Part shown: positions 1 through 9,076 of the stretch, piece after piece
Layout of the letters: every line of letters starts with the position of its first letter
How positions within the stretch are numbered: the first letter of the stretch is position 1
Source of the DNA: Agromyces humatus
GTDB taxonomy: Bacteria > Actinomycetota > Actinomycetes > Actinomycetales > Microbacteriaceae
Reading direction: 5' to 3'
Assembly (NCBI RefSeq): GCF_021228295.1
Contig: NZ_JAJQPD010000002.1
Span: 124,001-188,000, forward strand
DNA: 64,000 nucleotides
Program-made: the position numbers and the translations under genes
The notes under the pieces: generated by a model
Told to the model about the DNA's origin: nothing
The model's database searches: none
What the model saw: only the letters and a program-made list of their open reading frames with translations

Positions 1-260
1 GGGTAACCGACCAATTGGCCGGGACCGTGCCAGGTGATCTTGCCGCCGCGGTCGACGTCGATGACCGGGGTTCCGTCGGTCGGCCGCTCGTCGGGCGCAG
101 TGCGCTTGCCGGCGGTGTAGACGGAGTGGTGCTCCAGGAGGAGTACGGTGTCGGGGCGTTCGCCCGCGACGACCGCGCGATGGACGGCGCGCTGAAGGTC
201 GAGACCCTCGATATACGGCACGGAGTTGGCGCTTAGCCCCGTGACGACGATGTCGAGCAT
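1..260 (-). CDS. lipB: Octanoyltransferase LipB (5' part, cut by window edge)
   Basis: LipB moves octanoyl groups from acyl carrier protein to lipoyl domains, the first step of protein lipoylation; SucB, encoded close by, is a likely acceptor. About 86 N-terminal residues are visible and the gene runs off the left edge. They contain [16 protein letters not shown] (residues 39-54) and [16 protein letters not shown] (71-86), both hallmark LipB stretches. The catalytic Lys/Cys region lies outside the window. I chose the ATG at 260 because a TAGACT -10 hexamer sits 6 nt upstream, suggesting a leaderless message. Confidence 0.93.
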   Translation of the reverse strand, partial: MLDIVVTGLSANSVPYIEGLDLQRAVHRAVVAGERPDTVLLLEHHSVYTAGKRTAPDERPTDGTPVIDVDRGGKITWHGPGQLVGY

Positions 261-272
261 TCGGCCAGTCTA
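261..272 (-). promoter_or_regulatory. Leaderless -10 element of lipB
   Basis: On the minus strand TAGACT occupies 272-267 and is followed by 6 nt and then the lipB ATG. Transcription would start at or next to the start codon. No convincing -35 hexamer is seen. Confidence 0.45.
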
Positions 273-368
273 GGTGACTCGTCCTCCCCACTCGTGCACG
301 TCGTCGGTACCTCCACATGGCGATCGAGGGTGAGACCGTGGCGGCCGCTCGAGCCGCAGGATCGGACC

Positions 369-1928
369 ATGCGCCGAACGAACCGACCTGCTGCGGCTGC
401 TGCGGCCGAGGCGAACCACGCCACGCCCGAGCAGTCGGCGACCACGACCACGATGGAGCGGAGCGTGGCGGGCTACCGGCTCCTGCGGCGCATCGCCACC
501 GGTGATCGAGCCGACGTCTACCTCGCCACCGTCGACCGCTCCGAGAACGACGACGCTGAGGTCGCGTCGCTCGTCGCCGTTCGGGTCTACGCGTCGAGCG
601 TGCCGGGGGAGTCGGTCGCCATCGAGATCGAAGCGATGGCCGCCGCCACCTCGCCGTCGCTGCCAGCACTCTACGACGTCGCTGCGCTCGACGACGGCCG
701 CTGCTGCCTTGCCGTCGAGCGGATGCCGGGGCCGACGCTGGCGAGCCTGCTCGTGGGGCGATCGCTCGATCCCGGCGAGGCGGTGACGATCCTCGCTCCC
801 ATCGTCGTCGCCGTTGCAGAACTCGCCGAGTCCGGTTTCGTGCACACGCGGCTGTCGGCCAACGACGTGATCATCGACGGCACGGGGCGTCCGCGCCTCA
901 TCGGACTCGGTGCGCTGCAGCGGATGCCGCAACACGCGCACCAGGCCTCACGCACCGACCTGCTGCGCACGGGCCACGAGGTGCTCGCCGAACTCATCGG
1001 CGTCGTGGTGCAGGCGACGAAGCCGGCGGGAGTCTTCGATGACGCGCTCGAGATCCTCGGGGCGGCGCTCGCGACGCGACCTTTCGTGCCTTGCGAGCGT
1101 GCGGTCGAACGGGCGCTCTTCGACGCCGCGACACCGACCCCGATCGCCGGCGTGTCGGTGCGTCAGCGACCGACGGCGCTCCCGGGCCGAATGACGGCAC
1201 CGCAGATGCCGGTCGCCGAAGCAGATACCGACGATGCCGGACCTCGGCGCGGCCGGCGAGGGATGCTCGCCGGCCTCGCCGAGATCGCCCAACTGCCGCT
1301 GTCGGTGCCGTCCGTCGACCGCGTCGCCGAGATGGCCGATCACGACCACGCGGCGACCCTCGTCGGGCGGCTGAGGAGACGACTGACCGGCAGTCGTCGC
1401 CCCCTGTTCATCGGCGGACTGGTCGGCGCTTCCGCGCTCGTCCTCCTGCTCACGCTCGTTCCGCCGGCTCCGGCCGGCGACGGTACCGCAGCTGAACGGG
1501 AGACGACGGCGCACTCCGATCCCGTGGTTCCGGTTCCCTCGACGACTCCGCAGCCTTCGGCTGCGACCGACGAGCCGACGACGCCCGACGACGCCGAAGC
1601 GGAACCCGATCTCGACGTGGTGAGCGCGGCGGTGCATCTGCTCGAGCTGCGCGCCAGTTGCCTTGCAACGCTCGACCAGGCCTGTCTTGCGCAGGTGGTG
1701 CAACCCGATTCGGCGATGGAGCGTGCCGATCTCGACCTGTTGGCGCAGGCGCGGTCGGGTTCAGCGGTGCCCCTCGATGCATTCGCGCTCGATGCGGTCG
1801 CCGTCAGCGCCGAGATGGGTTCGGCGGTGCTGCTCACCGTTCCGTACGCTGACGCCCAACGCGAACCGGCCTCGCTCCTCGTGATGAGGAGCGAGGCCGG
1901 CTGGCGATTGCGCGAGCTGTTCGACTAG
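369..1928 (+). CDS. Membrane-anchored protein kinase-like protein (probable pseudokinase)
   Basis: A 519-residue protein with a Ser/Thr-kinase-like fold (about residues 30-250), one membrane segment (about 346-365) and an outside Pro/Thr-rich linker plus small C-terminal domain. The catalytic residues look lost: the ATP-binding Lys of VAVK is Arg72 (VAVRVY), the HRDLKPEN loop reads HTRLSAND with Arg161 in place of the catalytic Asp, DFG reads GLG (179-181), and the Gly-rich loop is degenerate. It is therefore likely a signalling scaffold and not an enzyme; this is inference. ATG 369 was chosen over the in-frame ATG at 453, which would begin right at the kinase fold; both are possible. Its stop overlaps the convergent sucB stop. 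Confidence 0.7.
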   Translation: MRRTNRPAAAAAAEANHATPEQSATTTTMERSVAGYRLLRRIATGDRADVYLATVDRSENDDAEVASLVAVRVYASSVPGESVAIEIEAMAAATSPSLPALYDVAALDDGRCCLAVERMPGPTLASLLVGRSLDPGEAVTILAPIVVAVAELAESGFVHTRLSANDVIIDGTGRPRLIGLGALQRMPQHAHQASRTDLLRTGHEVLAELIGVVVQATKPAGVFDDALEILGAALATRPFVPCERAVERALFDAATPTPIAGVSVRQRPTALPGRMTAPQMPVAEADTDDAGPRRGRRGMLAGLAEIAQLPLSVPSVDRVAEMADHDHAATLVGRLRRRLTGSRRPLFIGGLVGASALVLLLTLVPPAPAGDGTAAERETTAHSDPVVPVPSTTPQPSAATDEPTTPDDAEAEPDLDVVSAAVHLLELRASCLATLDQACLAQVVQPDSAMERADLDLLAQARSGSAVPLDAFALDAVAVSAEMGSAVLLTVPYADAQREPASLLVMRSEAGWRLRELFD

Positions 1929-3400
1929 ATGCCGAGGTCGCCTTCGAACGCGCCCTCTTCGAGGCGCTCCTTGACCGCCGTCAGGAAGCGGGCCGCGTCG
2001 GCACCGTCGATGATGCGGTGGTCGTACGACAGCGCGAGGTAGACCATCGAACGCACGGCGATCGCGTCGGAGCCGTCCTGGCTGACGACGACCGCCCGCT
2101 TGACGACGGTTCCGGTACCGAGGATGGCCGACTGCGGCAGGAACACGACCGGTGTGTCGAAGAGCGCGCCGCGCGAACCGGTGTTCGTGAGCGTGAACGT
2201 TCCGCCCGAGAGCTCATCGGGCTTGAGCTGGTTGTTCCGCGTGCGATCGGCCAAGTCGGCGATCTGCGCCGCGAGGCCAGCGAGGTCGAGCTCGGCCGAG
2301 TTGCGGATGACCGGCGTCAGCAGACCGCGCTCGGTGTCGACCGCGATGCTCATGTTCTCGCTTGCCGGGTAGACGATGCTGTCGCCGTCGACCGTCGAAT
2401 TGATGATCGGATACGCCTGCAGCGCCTCGGCAGCGGCCATCGCGAAGAACGGCAGGAACGAGAGCTTGTTGCCGGTCTTGGCGAGGAAGTCCGCCTTCAC
2501 GGTGTCGCGAAGGCGAGCGACACGGGTGACATCGACTTCGACGACGGTCGTCAGCTGTGCGGTCGAGGTCATCGAGACGACGGCGCGCTCTGCCACGACC
2601 TTGCGCAGACGCGTCATCGGCACCGTCGTGCCGCGCAGCGGCGACGGCTCGAGCGGCTGACGCGCGGCCGGAGCGGCCGCCGCGGGAGCGGACTGGGCCG
2701 AGATGACGTCCTGCTTGCGGATGCGACCGCCGACACCCGTGCCGGTGACACTCGCGAGGTCGATGCCCTGCTCGTTCGCGAGCTTGCGAACGATCGGGGT
2801 GACGTATCCCGAGGGCCCGGCGTGCGAGCCGGACGCGGCAGCAGGAGCAGGTGCGGCAGCAGGAGCAGGTGCGGCAGCAGGAGCAGGTGCGGCAGCAGGA
2901 GCAGGTGCGGCAGCAGGAGCAGGTGCGGCAGCAGGAGCAGGTGCGGCAGCGGGTGCCGCAGCCGGCTCAGGTGCGGGAGCGGCCGGGGCAGCAGCGGGAG
3001 CGGGTGCGGCGACAGGCTCGGGAGCGGGTGCGGCGACAGGCTCGGGAGCGGGTGCGGCGACAGGCTCGGGAGCAGGTTCAGTTGGCGCGGCGGCCTCGGG
3101 AGCGGGTGCAGCGGGCGCAGCCTCGGCCTGTGGTGCAGCCTCGGGCGCGGCAGCGGCTCCGGAGCCGTCACCGATCGTCACGAGGGCGGTGCCGACTTCG
3201 ACAGTCTCGTCCTCTTGGACGAGGATCGCCTCGATGACCCCCGCAACCGGCGACGGGATCTCGGTGTCGACCTTGTCGGTCGAGACCTCGAGCAGCGGCT
3301 CGTCGACCTCGACACGGTCGCCGACATTCTTCAGCCAGCGGGTGACCGTGCCTTCAGTGACACTCTCACCGAGTGCCGGGAGGCTGACGGATTCGCTCAT
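1925..3400 (-). CDS. sucB: 2-oxoacid dehydrogenase E2 subunit (dihydrolipoamide succinyl/acetyltransferase)
   Basis: E2 core of a 2-oxoacid dehydrogenase complex, passing acyl groups from its lipoyl arm to CoA. Domains: lipoyl domain 1-80 with lipoyl-Lys43 in STDKVDTEI; a long Ala/Pro linker (about 84-190); peripheral-subunit-binding domain 199-232 ([17 protein letters not shown]); catalytic domain about 258-491 with SYDHRIIDG (His461, Asp465). A single lipoyl domain is present. GAAGGAGA precedes the ATG at good spacing. lpdA (E3) lies just upstream on the same strand, so E2 and E3 are probably co-expressed. In actinobacteria one E2 can serve both pyruvate and 2-oxoglutarate complexes, so the substrate is not settled by sequence. 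Confidence 0.93.
   Translation of the reverse strand: MSESVSLPALGESVTEGTVTRWLKNVGDRVEVDEPLLEVSTDKVDTEIPSPVAGVIEAILVQEDETVEVGTALVTIGDGSGAAAAPEAAPQAEAAPAAPAPEAAAPTEPAPEPVAAPAPEPVAAPAPEPVAAPAPAAAPAAPAPEPAAAPAAAPAPAAAPAPAAAPAPAAAPAPAAAPAPAAAPAPAAASGSHAGPSGYVTPIVRKLANEQGIDLASVTGTGVGGRIRKQDVISAQSAPAAAAPAARQPLEPSPLRGTTVPMTRLRKVVAERAVVSMTSTAQLTTVVEVDVTRVARLRDTVKADFLAKTGNKLSFLPFFAMAAAEALQAYPIINSTVDGDSIVYPASENMSIAVDTERGLLTPVIRNSAELDLAGLAAQIADLADRTRNNQLKPDELSGGTFTLTNTGSRGALFDTPVVFLPQSAILGTGTVVKRAVVVSQDGSDAIAVRSMVYLALSYDHRIIDGADAARFLTAVKERLEEGAFEGDLGI
2838..2945. repeat. Six perfect 18-bp tandem repeats in the sucB linker
   Basis: The unit gcagcaggagcaggtgcg is repeated six times without change. On the minus strand it encodes a six-residue Ala/Pro unit (four Ala, two Pro) of the flexible E2 linker. 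The DNA identity, beyond what the protein needs, suggests recent slippage or recombination. Confidence 0.93.
3009..3080. repeat. Three 24-bp tandem repeats in the sucB linker
   Basis: Two identical 24-bp units beginning gcgacaggctcgggagc and a third, slightly diverged copy encode APEPVAAP-type linker repeats on the minus strand. They form a second repeat block, distinct from the 18-bp array. Confidence 0.85.
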
Positions 3401-3423
3401 GCGCTTGTCTCCTTCACAGCGTG

Positions 3424-3433
3424 GAACGCGTTC
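3424..3433. promoter_or_regulatory. Palindrome upstream of sucB (possible operator)
   Basis: GAACGCGTTC is a perfect 10-bp palindrome 23 bp before the sucB ATG, between lpdA and sucB. Its position suggests an operator or promoter-overlapping site; the binding protein is unknown. Confidence 0.3.
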
Positions 3434-3467
3434 TAGCTTATTGCAGTCATGGTTGGGGGGCGGTGGA

Positions 3468-4841
3468 TCAGATCGCGTGGAGTGGCTTGCCGGCGAGCTT
3501 CAACACGGCCTCACCGAACGCCTCGCCCTGGGTCGGGTGAGCGTGGATGAAGGGGGCGATGTCTTCGGGGTAGGCCTCCCAGTTGACCGCGAGCTGCGCC
3601 TCGGCGATGAGCTCGCCCGCACGCCCGGCGATGATGTGCACGCCGACGATCGGACCGTCGTTGACTCGGACCACCTTGATCGATCCGCTCGTTCCGAGGA
3701 TGCTGCTCTTGCCGTTGCCGGCGAGGTTGTAGTCGTAAGCGCTGACCTGGTCGGCGCCGAACTTCTCGGCGGCCTTCGCCTCGGTGTAGCCGACCGACGC
3801 GATCTCGGGCTCGCAATAGGTGATCTTCGGGATGTTGACGTCTTCGACGATGATCGGGTTGAGTCCGGCGATCTCTTCGGCGACGAAGATGCCCTGCTGG
3901 TAGCTGCGGTGCGCGAGCTGCAGGCCGGGGACGATGTCGCCGACGGCATAGACGCCGGGCAGGTTCGTCTGGAGACGCTCGTTGGTGGGCACGAAGCCTC
4001 GGTCGAGGGTCACGCCGGCCTCTTCATAACCGAGGTTCTGCGTGACCGGGCCGCGGCCGACCGCGACGAGCAGCAGCTCGGCCTCGTGGGTCTGGCCGTT
4101 CTCGAGGGTCACGACGACGCCCTGGTCGTTCTGGCTGACGCTCTGGAACCGCACACCGAGCGAGAAGTCGATGCCGCGCTTGCGGAAGGCGCGCTCGAGC
4201 TGCTTGGAGATCGACTCCTCTTCGTTCGGGACCAGGTGGGGGAGCGCCTCGATGATGGTCACCTCTGCCCCGAATGAGCGCCAGACGCTCGCGAACTCGA
4301 CGCCGATGACGCCGCCGCCGAGTACAGCGACCTTCTTGGGCACGAAGTCGAGCTCGAGTGCCTGCTCGCTCGTGATCACGCGTCCGCCGATCTCGAGACC
4401 GGGAAGGGACTTGGAGTAGGAGCCCGTGGCGAGCACGACGTTCTTGCCGACGTAGCGGTCGTCGCCGACCTGCACGGTGTTCGCGGCGACGAGTCGGCCC
4501 TCGCCTTCCACGACGGGGATGCCGCGCGCCTTCAGCAGACCCTGCAGGCCCTTCCACTTGCTCGCGACGATGCCCTCGCGGTAGGCGGAGACGGCGTTCA
4601 TGTCGATGCCCTCGAACGCGGCCTTGATGCCGTACTTCGCAGCGTCCTTCGAGACCTCGGCGACCTCGGCGGCATGCAGCAGCGCCTTGGTCGGGATGCA
4701 GCCTCGGTGCAGACACGTGCCGCCCAGCTTGTCCTTCTCGATCACCACGGCCGTGAGGCCGAGTTCGACGGCGCGGATGGCCGCGGCATAACCCGCGCTT
4801 CCGCCGCCCAGGACGACAATGTCAAAGTTCTGCTCGGACAA
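3468..4841 (-). CDS. lpdA: Dihydrolipoyl dehydrogenase (E3)
   Basis: FAD-dependent E3 that reoxidises the dihydrolipoyl arm of E2 with NAD+. The 457-residue protein has GGGSAG (FAD fold, 12-17), the redox disulfide [11 protein letters not shown] (Cys43/Cys48), a second Rossmann motif [10 protein letters not shown] for NAD and the C-terminal HPTQGE (His435/Glu440) active-site pair from the partner subunit. I chose TTG 4841 (giving [10 protein letters not shown]) over the in-frame TTG at 4847 because AGGGAG lies 7 nt before it, ideal Shine-Dalgarno spacing. It precedes sucB with a 67-bp gap. Confidence 0.93.
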   Translation of the reverse strand: MSEQNFDIVVLGGGSAGYAAAIRAVELGLTAVVIEKDKLGGTCLHRGCIPTKALLHAAEVAEVSKDAAKYGIKAAFEGIDMNAVSAYREGIVASKWKGLQGLLKARGIPVVEGEGRLVAANTVQVGDDRYVGKNVVLATGSYSKSLPGLEIGGRVITSEQALELDFVPKKVAVLGGGVIGVEFASVWRSFGAEVTIIEALPHLVPNEEESISKQLERAFRKRGIDFSLGVRFQSVSQNDQGVVVTLENGQTHEAELLLVAVGRGPVTQNLGYEEAGVTLDRGFVPTNERLQTNLPGVYAVGDIVPGLQLAHRSYQQGIFVAEEIAGLNPIIVEDVNIPKITYCEPEIASVGYTEAKAAEKFGADQVSAYDYNLAGNGKSSILGTSGSIKVVRVNDGPIVGVHIIAGRAGELIAEAQLAVNWEAYPEDIAPFIHAHPTQGEAFGEAVLKLAGKPLHAI

Positions 4842-4907
4842 CCGCAATCTCCCTTGCGCACCTGATCAGCGACACGGACTGCCGGCGGCTCGTTGCCGCG
4901 GCAGGCG

Positions 4908-4930
4908 TATGGGCGACGTTCTCGCCCATA
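4908..4930 (-). terminator. Hairpin downstream of pepA
   Basis: TATGGGCGA and TCGCCCATA form a perfect 9-bp stem with a 5-nt loop, 9 nt after the pepA stop. No clear U-tract follows, so its efficiency is uncertain. Confidence 0.5.
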
Positions 4931-4938
4931 TGACCTTA

Positions 4939-6411
4939 CTACCCTGCGGCGAGCTGCTCGCCCAGGCGAACGAGGGTGCGCACCGCGGCGCCGGTGGCCC
5001 CCGACCCCGTGAATCCCCAGCCCGCGCCCGAGTTGTGGGCCGGGCCTGCGATGTCGATGTGCGCCCACGGGATGCGCGTGTCGGCGCCCTCGCGGGTGCC
5101 GACGAACTGCTGCAGGAAGACCCCTGCGAGCAGCATGCCGGGCACGGTCATGCCGAGCTTCGTGTTCGCGAAGTCGGCGACATCGGACTTGAGGAGGGGC
5201 AGCAGGTTGCCGGGCAACGGCATCGGCCAGGTCGCTTCATCGACGGCGTCGGCCGCGGCGCGCACTTCGGCAACCAGCTCATCTTCGCCCATGACCCCGG
5301 CGATGCGGTGACCGAGCGCGACGACCTGGGCGCCTGTGAGGGTCGCCACGTCGATGATCGCGTCGGGCTGCTCCTCGCTCGCGGCGACGAGGGCGTCGGC
5401 GAGGACGAGCCGGCCCTCGGCGTCGGTGTTGACGACCTCGACGGTCTTGCCGCCGCGGATGCGAAGCACGTCGTTCGGGCGGGTCGCCGTGCCCGACGGC
5501 ATGTTCTCGGCGAGGCAGAGCCACCCTGAGACCCGAATGGGTACCCCGAGCTCGGCCAGCGCGACGATCGTCGCGAGCACCGCCGCCGCGCCCGCCATGT
5601 CGGTCTTCATCCCGACCATCGATGCCATCGGCTTCAGCGACAGTCCGCCGGAATCGAAGGTGATCCCCTTTCCGATGAGCGCGAGGTGCACGGATGCCCC
5701 CTCCGGCGCCCATTCGAGGCGCACGAGCCGCGGTCCACGACTCGAGCCCTGCCCCACTCCGAGGATGCCGCCGAATCCGTCGGCCTCGAGTGCAGCTTCG
5801 TCCCAGACCCGGGTCGTCGCACCGGCCGCGGTGGCGAGCTTCACGGCGATGTCGGCGAAGCTCTCGGGGAACAGTTCCGCGGGTGACGCATTGACGAGGT
5901 CCTTCGTCCGCGCGACGGCGGCCACGACGGCACGAACCCGCTCGAGTCCGACGCGGTCGGTCGTGAAGTCGGTGTGCAGGTCGATGCGGGTCACCGACGG
6001 CTTCGGGTCGGTGCGGTACTCGTCATAGGCGTACGCTCCGAGCGCGGCGCCCTCGAGCAGCGCGGCCGCAGCCTCGACATCGTCGGTCGGCACGGCGATC
6101 GCGACGGACGCGGTGTCGGTGAATCGCCGCACCGCGGCTCCTGCGGCGACACGGAGGCTCGCGACATCCGCTCGCTCTCCGACGCCGGCGACGGCGACGA
6201 CGCGCGGTCCGCTTCCGGTGCCGGGCAGGCGGGTGAGTTCCTCGGCGGCACCCGTGGCGCCCAACGTCGCGAGGTGCGGCGCAATCCACTCGAATCCGTC
6301 GGCGGCGAGCAGTTCGGGCCCGTCTGCGCCCTTCCGCGCGGCGAGCAGGACGACGTCTGCGTCGGACTCGGCGGCGGGGGATGGGGTGACGGTGAGCGAG
6401 GGAACGGTCAT
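4939..6411 (-). CDS. pepA: Leucyl aminopeptidase (M17)
   Basis: Cytosolic two-metal M17 aminopeptidase removing N-terminal residues from peptides; 490 residues is normal for the family. GKGITFDSGGLSLKP contains a metal/active-site Lys and Asp, and NTDAEGRLVLADAL (around residue 330) is the family signature with metal-binding Asp/Glu and the catalytic Arg. The N-terminal half is the less conserved macro-like domain. TACGAT lies 7 nt before the ATG, suggesting leaderless expression. The gene diverges from the PAC2 gene at 6500. Confidence 0.93.
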   Translation of the reverse strand: MTVPSLTVTPSPAAESDADVVLLAARKGADGPELLAADGFEWIAPHLATLGATGAAEELTRLPGTGSGPRVVAVAGVGERADVASLRVAAGAAVRRFTDTASVAIAVPTDDVEAAAALLEGAALGAYAYDEYRTDPKPSVTRIDLHTDFTTDRVGLERVRAVVAAVARTKDLVNASPAELFPESFADIAVKLATAAGATTRVWDEAALEADGFGGILGVGQGSSRGPRLVRLEWAPEGASVHLALIGKGITFDSGGLSLKPMASMVGMKTDMAGAAAVLATIVALAELGVPIRVSGWLCLAENMPSGTATRPNDVLRIRGGKTVEVVNTDAEGRLVLADALVAASEEQPDAIIDVATLTGAQVVALGHRIAGVMGEDELVAEVRAAADAVDEATWPMPLPGNLLPLLKSDVADFANTKLGMTVPGMLLAGVFLQQFVGTREGADTRIPWAHIDIAGPAHNSGAGWGFTGSGATGAAVRTLVRLGEQLAAG

Positions 6412-6424
6412 GACTGCGATCGTA
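6412..6424 (-). promoter_or_regulatory. Leaderless -10 element of pepA
   Basis: TACGAT (6424-6419 on the minus strand) is followed by 7 nt and then the pepA ATG. Confidence 0.4.
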
Positions 6425-6487
6425 CGTGTTCGCTCTCGGCATCATCGTGCCGCCCCCGGTGCCGCCGGTCGCGGGATCCAGCGTCAC

Positions 6488-6499
6488 TAGGCTGGAATC
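6488..6499 (+). promoter_or_regulatory. Leaderless -10 element of the PAC2 gene
   Basis: TAGGCT at 6488-6493 is followed by 6 nt and the ATG at 6500; there is no Shine-Dalgarno sequence. Confidence 0.45.
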
Positions 6500-7423
6500 A
6501 TGCGCGATTCCCGTTCCCTCTACGAGCTGAATCCGGATGTCTCGGTGCCGCCCGGCCTTCCGCTCGTCGCCGGACTCACGGGATTCGCCGACGCCGGCGG
6601 TGCGGTCGCGCAGACGACCGAGTACCTTCGTGCGACGCTCGACACGACGGTGGTCGCCACGTTCGACGTCGACGAACTCCTCGACTATCGCGCTCGGCGT
6701 CCGATCATCCTGTTCGAGGGAGACCACCTCACCGAGTACACGCCCCCGCGACTCGCGCTCGACCTCGCGCGCGACGAACTGGGGCAGCCGTTCCTGCTGC
6801 TGACCGGGTTCGAGCCCGACTTCCGGTGGGAGCAGTTCACCTCGGCCGTGCTGGCCCTCGTCGAAGAGCTCCAGGTCTCGTCGACGACCTGGATCAATGC
6901 GATCCCGATGCCGGTTCCGCACACCCGGCCGATCAGCGTGACGGTGAGCGGCAACCGCCACGAGCTCATCGAGCAGATGTCGGTCTGGCGGCCGACCACG
7001 CAGGTGCCGTCGAACGTGCTGCACCTGCTGGAGTTCCGGCTGCACGAGCTCGGCCAGTCGACCACCGGGTTCGTCCTGCTGATCCCGCACTACCTCAACG
7101 ATGCCGAGTTCCCCTCGGCCGCGGTCGCGGCACTCGAGGCGATCAGTGCGTCGACGGGGCGCATCTTCCCCACGGATGCGCTGCGTGAACAGGGTCGCGA
7201 TTTCGTGGCGCGCATCGACGAACAGGTCGCCGAGAACGGCGAGCTCGCGAAACTCGTGCACACGCTCGAGGAGCGCCACGACGCCTACATGGAGGGCACG
7301 ACGCTGCGGTCGCCGCTCACCGATGAAGATGGTGAACTGCCGTCGGCCGATGAGATCGCCGCCGAGCTCGAGAAGTTCCTCGCCTTCCGTCGCACGCGCG
7401 ACGACGAAGGGCCGAAGGGCTGA
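6500..7423 (+). CDS. PAC2-family protein
   Basis: 307 residues resembling the PAC2 (proteasome assembly chaperone 2) family of actinobacteria. The family resemblance is seen in the N-terminal GLPLVAGLTGFADAGGAVAQ stretch, the central LTGFEPDFRW segment, and the SVWRPTTQVPSNV and VLLIPHYLNDAEFPSAA stretches. The C-terminus is acidic and helical. The biochemical role of bacterial PAC2 proteins is poorly known, and no proteasome genes are visible here. A second, divergent PAC2 gene lies at 61869. The start is fixed by the leaderless -10. Confidence 0.8.
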   Translation: MRDSRSLYELNPDVSVPPGLPLVAGLTGFADAGGAVAQTTEYLRATLDTTVVATFDVDELLDYRARRPIILFEGDHLTEYTPPRLALDLARDELGQPFLLLTGFEPDFRWEQFTSAVLALVEELQVSSTTWINAIPMPVPHTRPISVTVSGNRHELIEQMSVWRPTTQVPSNVLHLLEFRLHELGQSTTGFVLLIPHYLNDAEFPSAAVAALEAISASTGRIFPTDALREQGRDFVARIDEQVAENGELAKLVHTLEERHDAYMEGTTLRSPLTDEDGELPSADEIAAELEKFLAFRRTRDDEGPKG

Positions 7424-7528
7424 TCCGGCACGGGCCGATCCGCCACGGGAATGGCCGTCGCCGTTCCTGCGTTGTCAATACCTGAGGCGACGCGGCGTCT
7501 GACGTGCGCTCACGGGGGTCCGGGGCTG

Positions 7529-7534
7529 TATACT
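7529..7534 (+). promoter_or_regulatory. Candidate -10 element upstream of sigA
   Basis: TATACT is the best -10 match in the 269-bp gap between the PAC2 gene and sigA. It would give a leader of roughly 150 nt. The -35 region is weak. The rest of the gap (7424-7692) shows no gene. Confidence 0.3.
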
Positions 7535-7692
7535 GGAGGCCAGGACCCGTTCGGGTTCGCGGGTGCGAACATCATCGCACCGATCTCGCGGACTTGACAT
7601 GGGTCCTCATAGTGTCCGAAAACGACGGACCGACCGCATGAGCCGCCGCCCGAGAGGGCGAACGCCGCGCGACGGTAGGAGAGGTTCAACGA

Positions 7693-9069
7693 ATGGCAAC
7701 GACGAAGGCGCAGGCGCAGACGGCAAGCGAGGCTGAGAAGCCTGCCGCGAAGCGCCCGACTGCCGCGAAGTCGGCCGCCCCGAAGTCGACGGCACCCAAG
7801 GCGCCTGCGAAGGCGACGACCGCCAAGTCGACGGCGAAGACCACGCCTGCGAAGGCCACCCCCGCAGCGAAGGCGCCGCGCACGGGTACGGCGAAGGGCG
7901 CTGCGAAGCCGCGCACGAAGGCCGCAGGCAAGTCCGGGTCCGACGAAGACGGCGATGAGGTCGACCCGGCAGAGCTCGAGGAGGTCGCGGTCGAAGAGGT
8001 CGCTGTCGACGCCGCAGATGCGGCAAACGACGCAGCCTCCGACGACGACCACACCAAGCCGATCCCGGTCGAGCCGCACCCGACCGGCGCGCTCGTGCTG
8101 CGCGCCGTCGACGACGAAGACGAAGTGCCGGTCTACTCGGCGGCGATCACCGGTGCCACTGCCGACCCGGTCAAGGACTACCTCAAGCAGATCGGCAAGG
8201 TCGCGCTGCTGAACGCAGCCGAAGAAGTCGAACTCGCGATGCGCATCGAGGCGGGTCTCTTCGCCGAGGAGAAGCTGTCGGCGATGTCCGACGCAGAGAA
8301 GCGGTCGCAGCTCGGTCGCGAGCTGCAGTGGGTCGCGAAAGACGGCCAGCGTGCCAAGAGCCACCTGCTCGGCGCGAACCTGCGCCTCGTGGTCTCGCTC
8401 GCGAAGCGCTACACCGGTCGCGGCATGCAGTTCCTCGACCTCATCCAAGAGGGCAACCTGGGCCTCATCCGTGCGGTCGAGAAGTTCGACTACACCAAGG
8501 GGTTCAAGTTCTCGACCTACGCGACGTGGTGGATCCGGCAGGCGATCACCCGCGCCATGGCCGACCAGGCTCGCACCATCCGCATCCCGGTGCACATGGT
8601 CGAGGTCATCAACAAGCTCGCCCGAGTGCAGCGCCAGATGCTGCAGGACCTCGGTCGCGAGCCCACGCCCGAAGAGCTGAGCCGCGAACTCGACATGACC
8701 CCCGAGAAGGTCATCGAGGTGCAGAAGTACGGCCGCGAGCCGATTTCGCTGCACACTCCGCTCGGTGAAGACGGCGACAGCGAGTTCGGTGACCTGATCG
8801 AAGACACCGAGGCGGTCGTTCCGGCCGACGCGGTGGGCTTCACGATGCTGCAGAAGCAGCTCGAGTCGCTGCTCGACTCACTGAGCGAACGCGAGGCAGG
8901 CGTCATCCGCATGCGGTTCGGCCTCGGCGACGGCATGCCGAAGACGCTCGACCAGATCGGTGACACCTTCGGGGTGACCCGCGAGCGGATCCGCCAGATC
9001 GAGTCCAAGACGATGGCGAAGCTCCGCCACCCGTCCCGATCGCAGTCGCTGCGCGACTACCTCGAGTAG
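7693..9069 (+). CDS. sigA: Primary RNA polymerase sigma factor (SigA/HrdB/RpoD)
   Basis: Main vegetative sigma factor, 458 residues. The first ~150 residues are a low-complexity Lys/Ala/Pro-Thr tail followed by an acidic stretch. Region 1.2 begins at [16 protein letters not shown]; region 2 includes [20 protein letters not shown] and [20 protein letters not shown]; region 3 follows; region 4.2 holds the helix-turn-helix [20 protein letters not shown]. An AGGAGAGG Shine-Dalgarno precedes the ATG. RbpA, its known actinobacterial partner, is encoded at 51446. murT starts 7 bp after the stop, so murT-gatD may be transcribed with sigA. Confidence 0.95.
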   Translation: MATTKAQAQTASEAEKPAAKRPTAAKSAAPKSTAPKAPAKATTAKSTAKTTPAKATPAAKAPRTGTAKGAAKPRTKAAGKSGSDEDGDEVDPAELEEVAVEEVAVDAADAANDAASDDDHTKPIPVEPHPTGALVLRAVDDEDEVPVYSAAITGATADPVKDYLKQIGKVALLNAAEEVELAMRIEAGLFAEEKLSAMSDAEKRSQLGRELQWVAKDGQRAKSHLLGANLRLVVSLAKRYTGRGMQFLDLIQEGNLGLIRAVEKFDYTKGFKFSTYATWWIRQAITRAMADQARTIRIPVHMVEVINKLARVQRQMLQDLGREPTPEELSRELDMTPEKVIEVQKYGREPISLHTPLGEDGDSEFGDLIEDTEAVVPADAVGFTMLQKQLESLLDSLSEREAGVIRMRFGLGDGMPKTLDQIGDTFGVTRERIRQIESKTMAKLRHPSRSQSLRDYLE

Positions 9070-9076
9070 GCCGCAG

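Noticed and set aside
2838-2945. Tandem repeats as a possible CRISPR array
   Set aside because: The units are contiguous with no spacers and lie in frame inside sucB.
2018-3436. Long open frame opposite sucB
   Set aside because: High-GC coding DNA commonly leaves long antisense frames; the translation is low-complexity Arg/Gly/Ser and matches no family, while sucB is complete on the other strand.
4842-4847. Upstream TTG as the lpdA start
   Set aside because: The Shine-Dalgarno AGGGAG would be only 1 nt away; TTG 4841 has proper spacing and gives the usual MSEQNFD start.
7594-7599. TTGACA upstream of sigA as a -35 element
   Set aside because: No -10-like hexamer occurs 16-18 bp downstream, so it was not called as a promoter.
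7510-8754. Long open frame opposite sigA and its leader
   Set aside because: Arg-rich translation with no family features; it is a shadow of the sigma factor gene.
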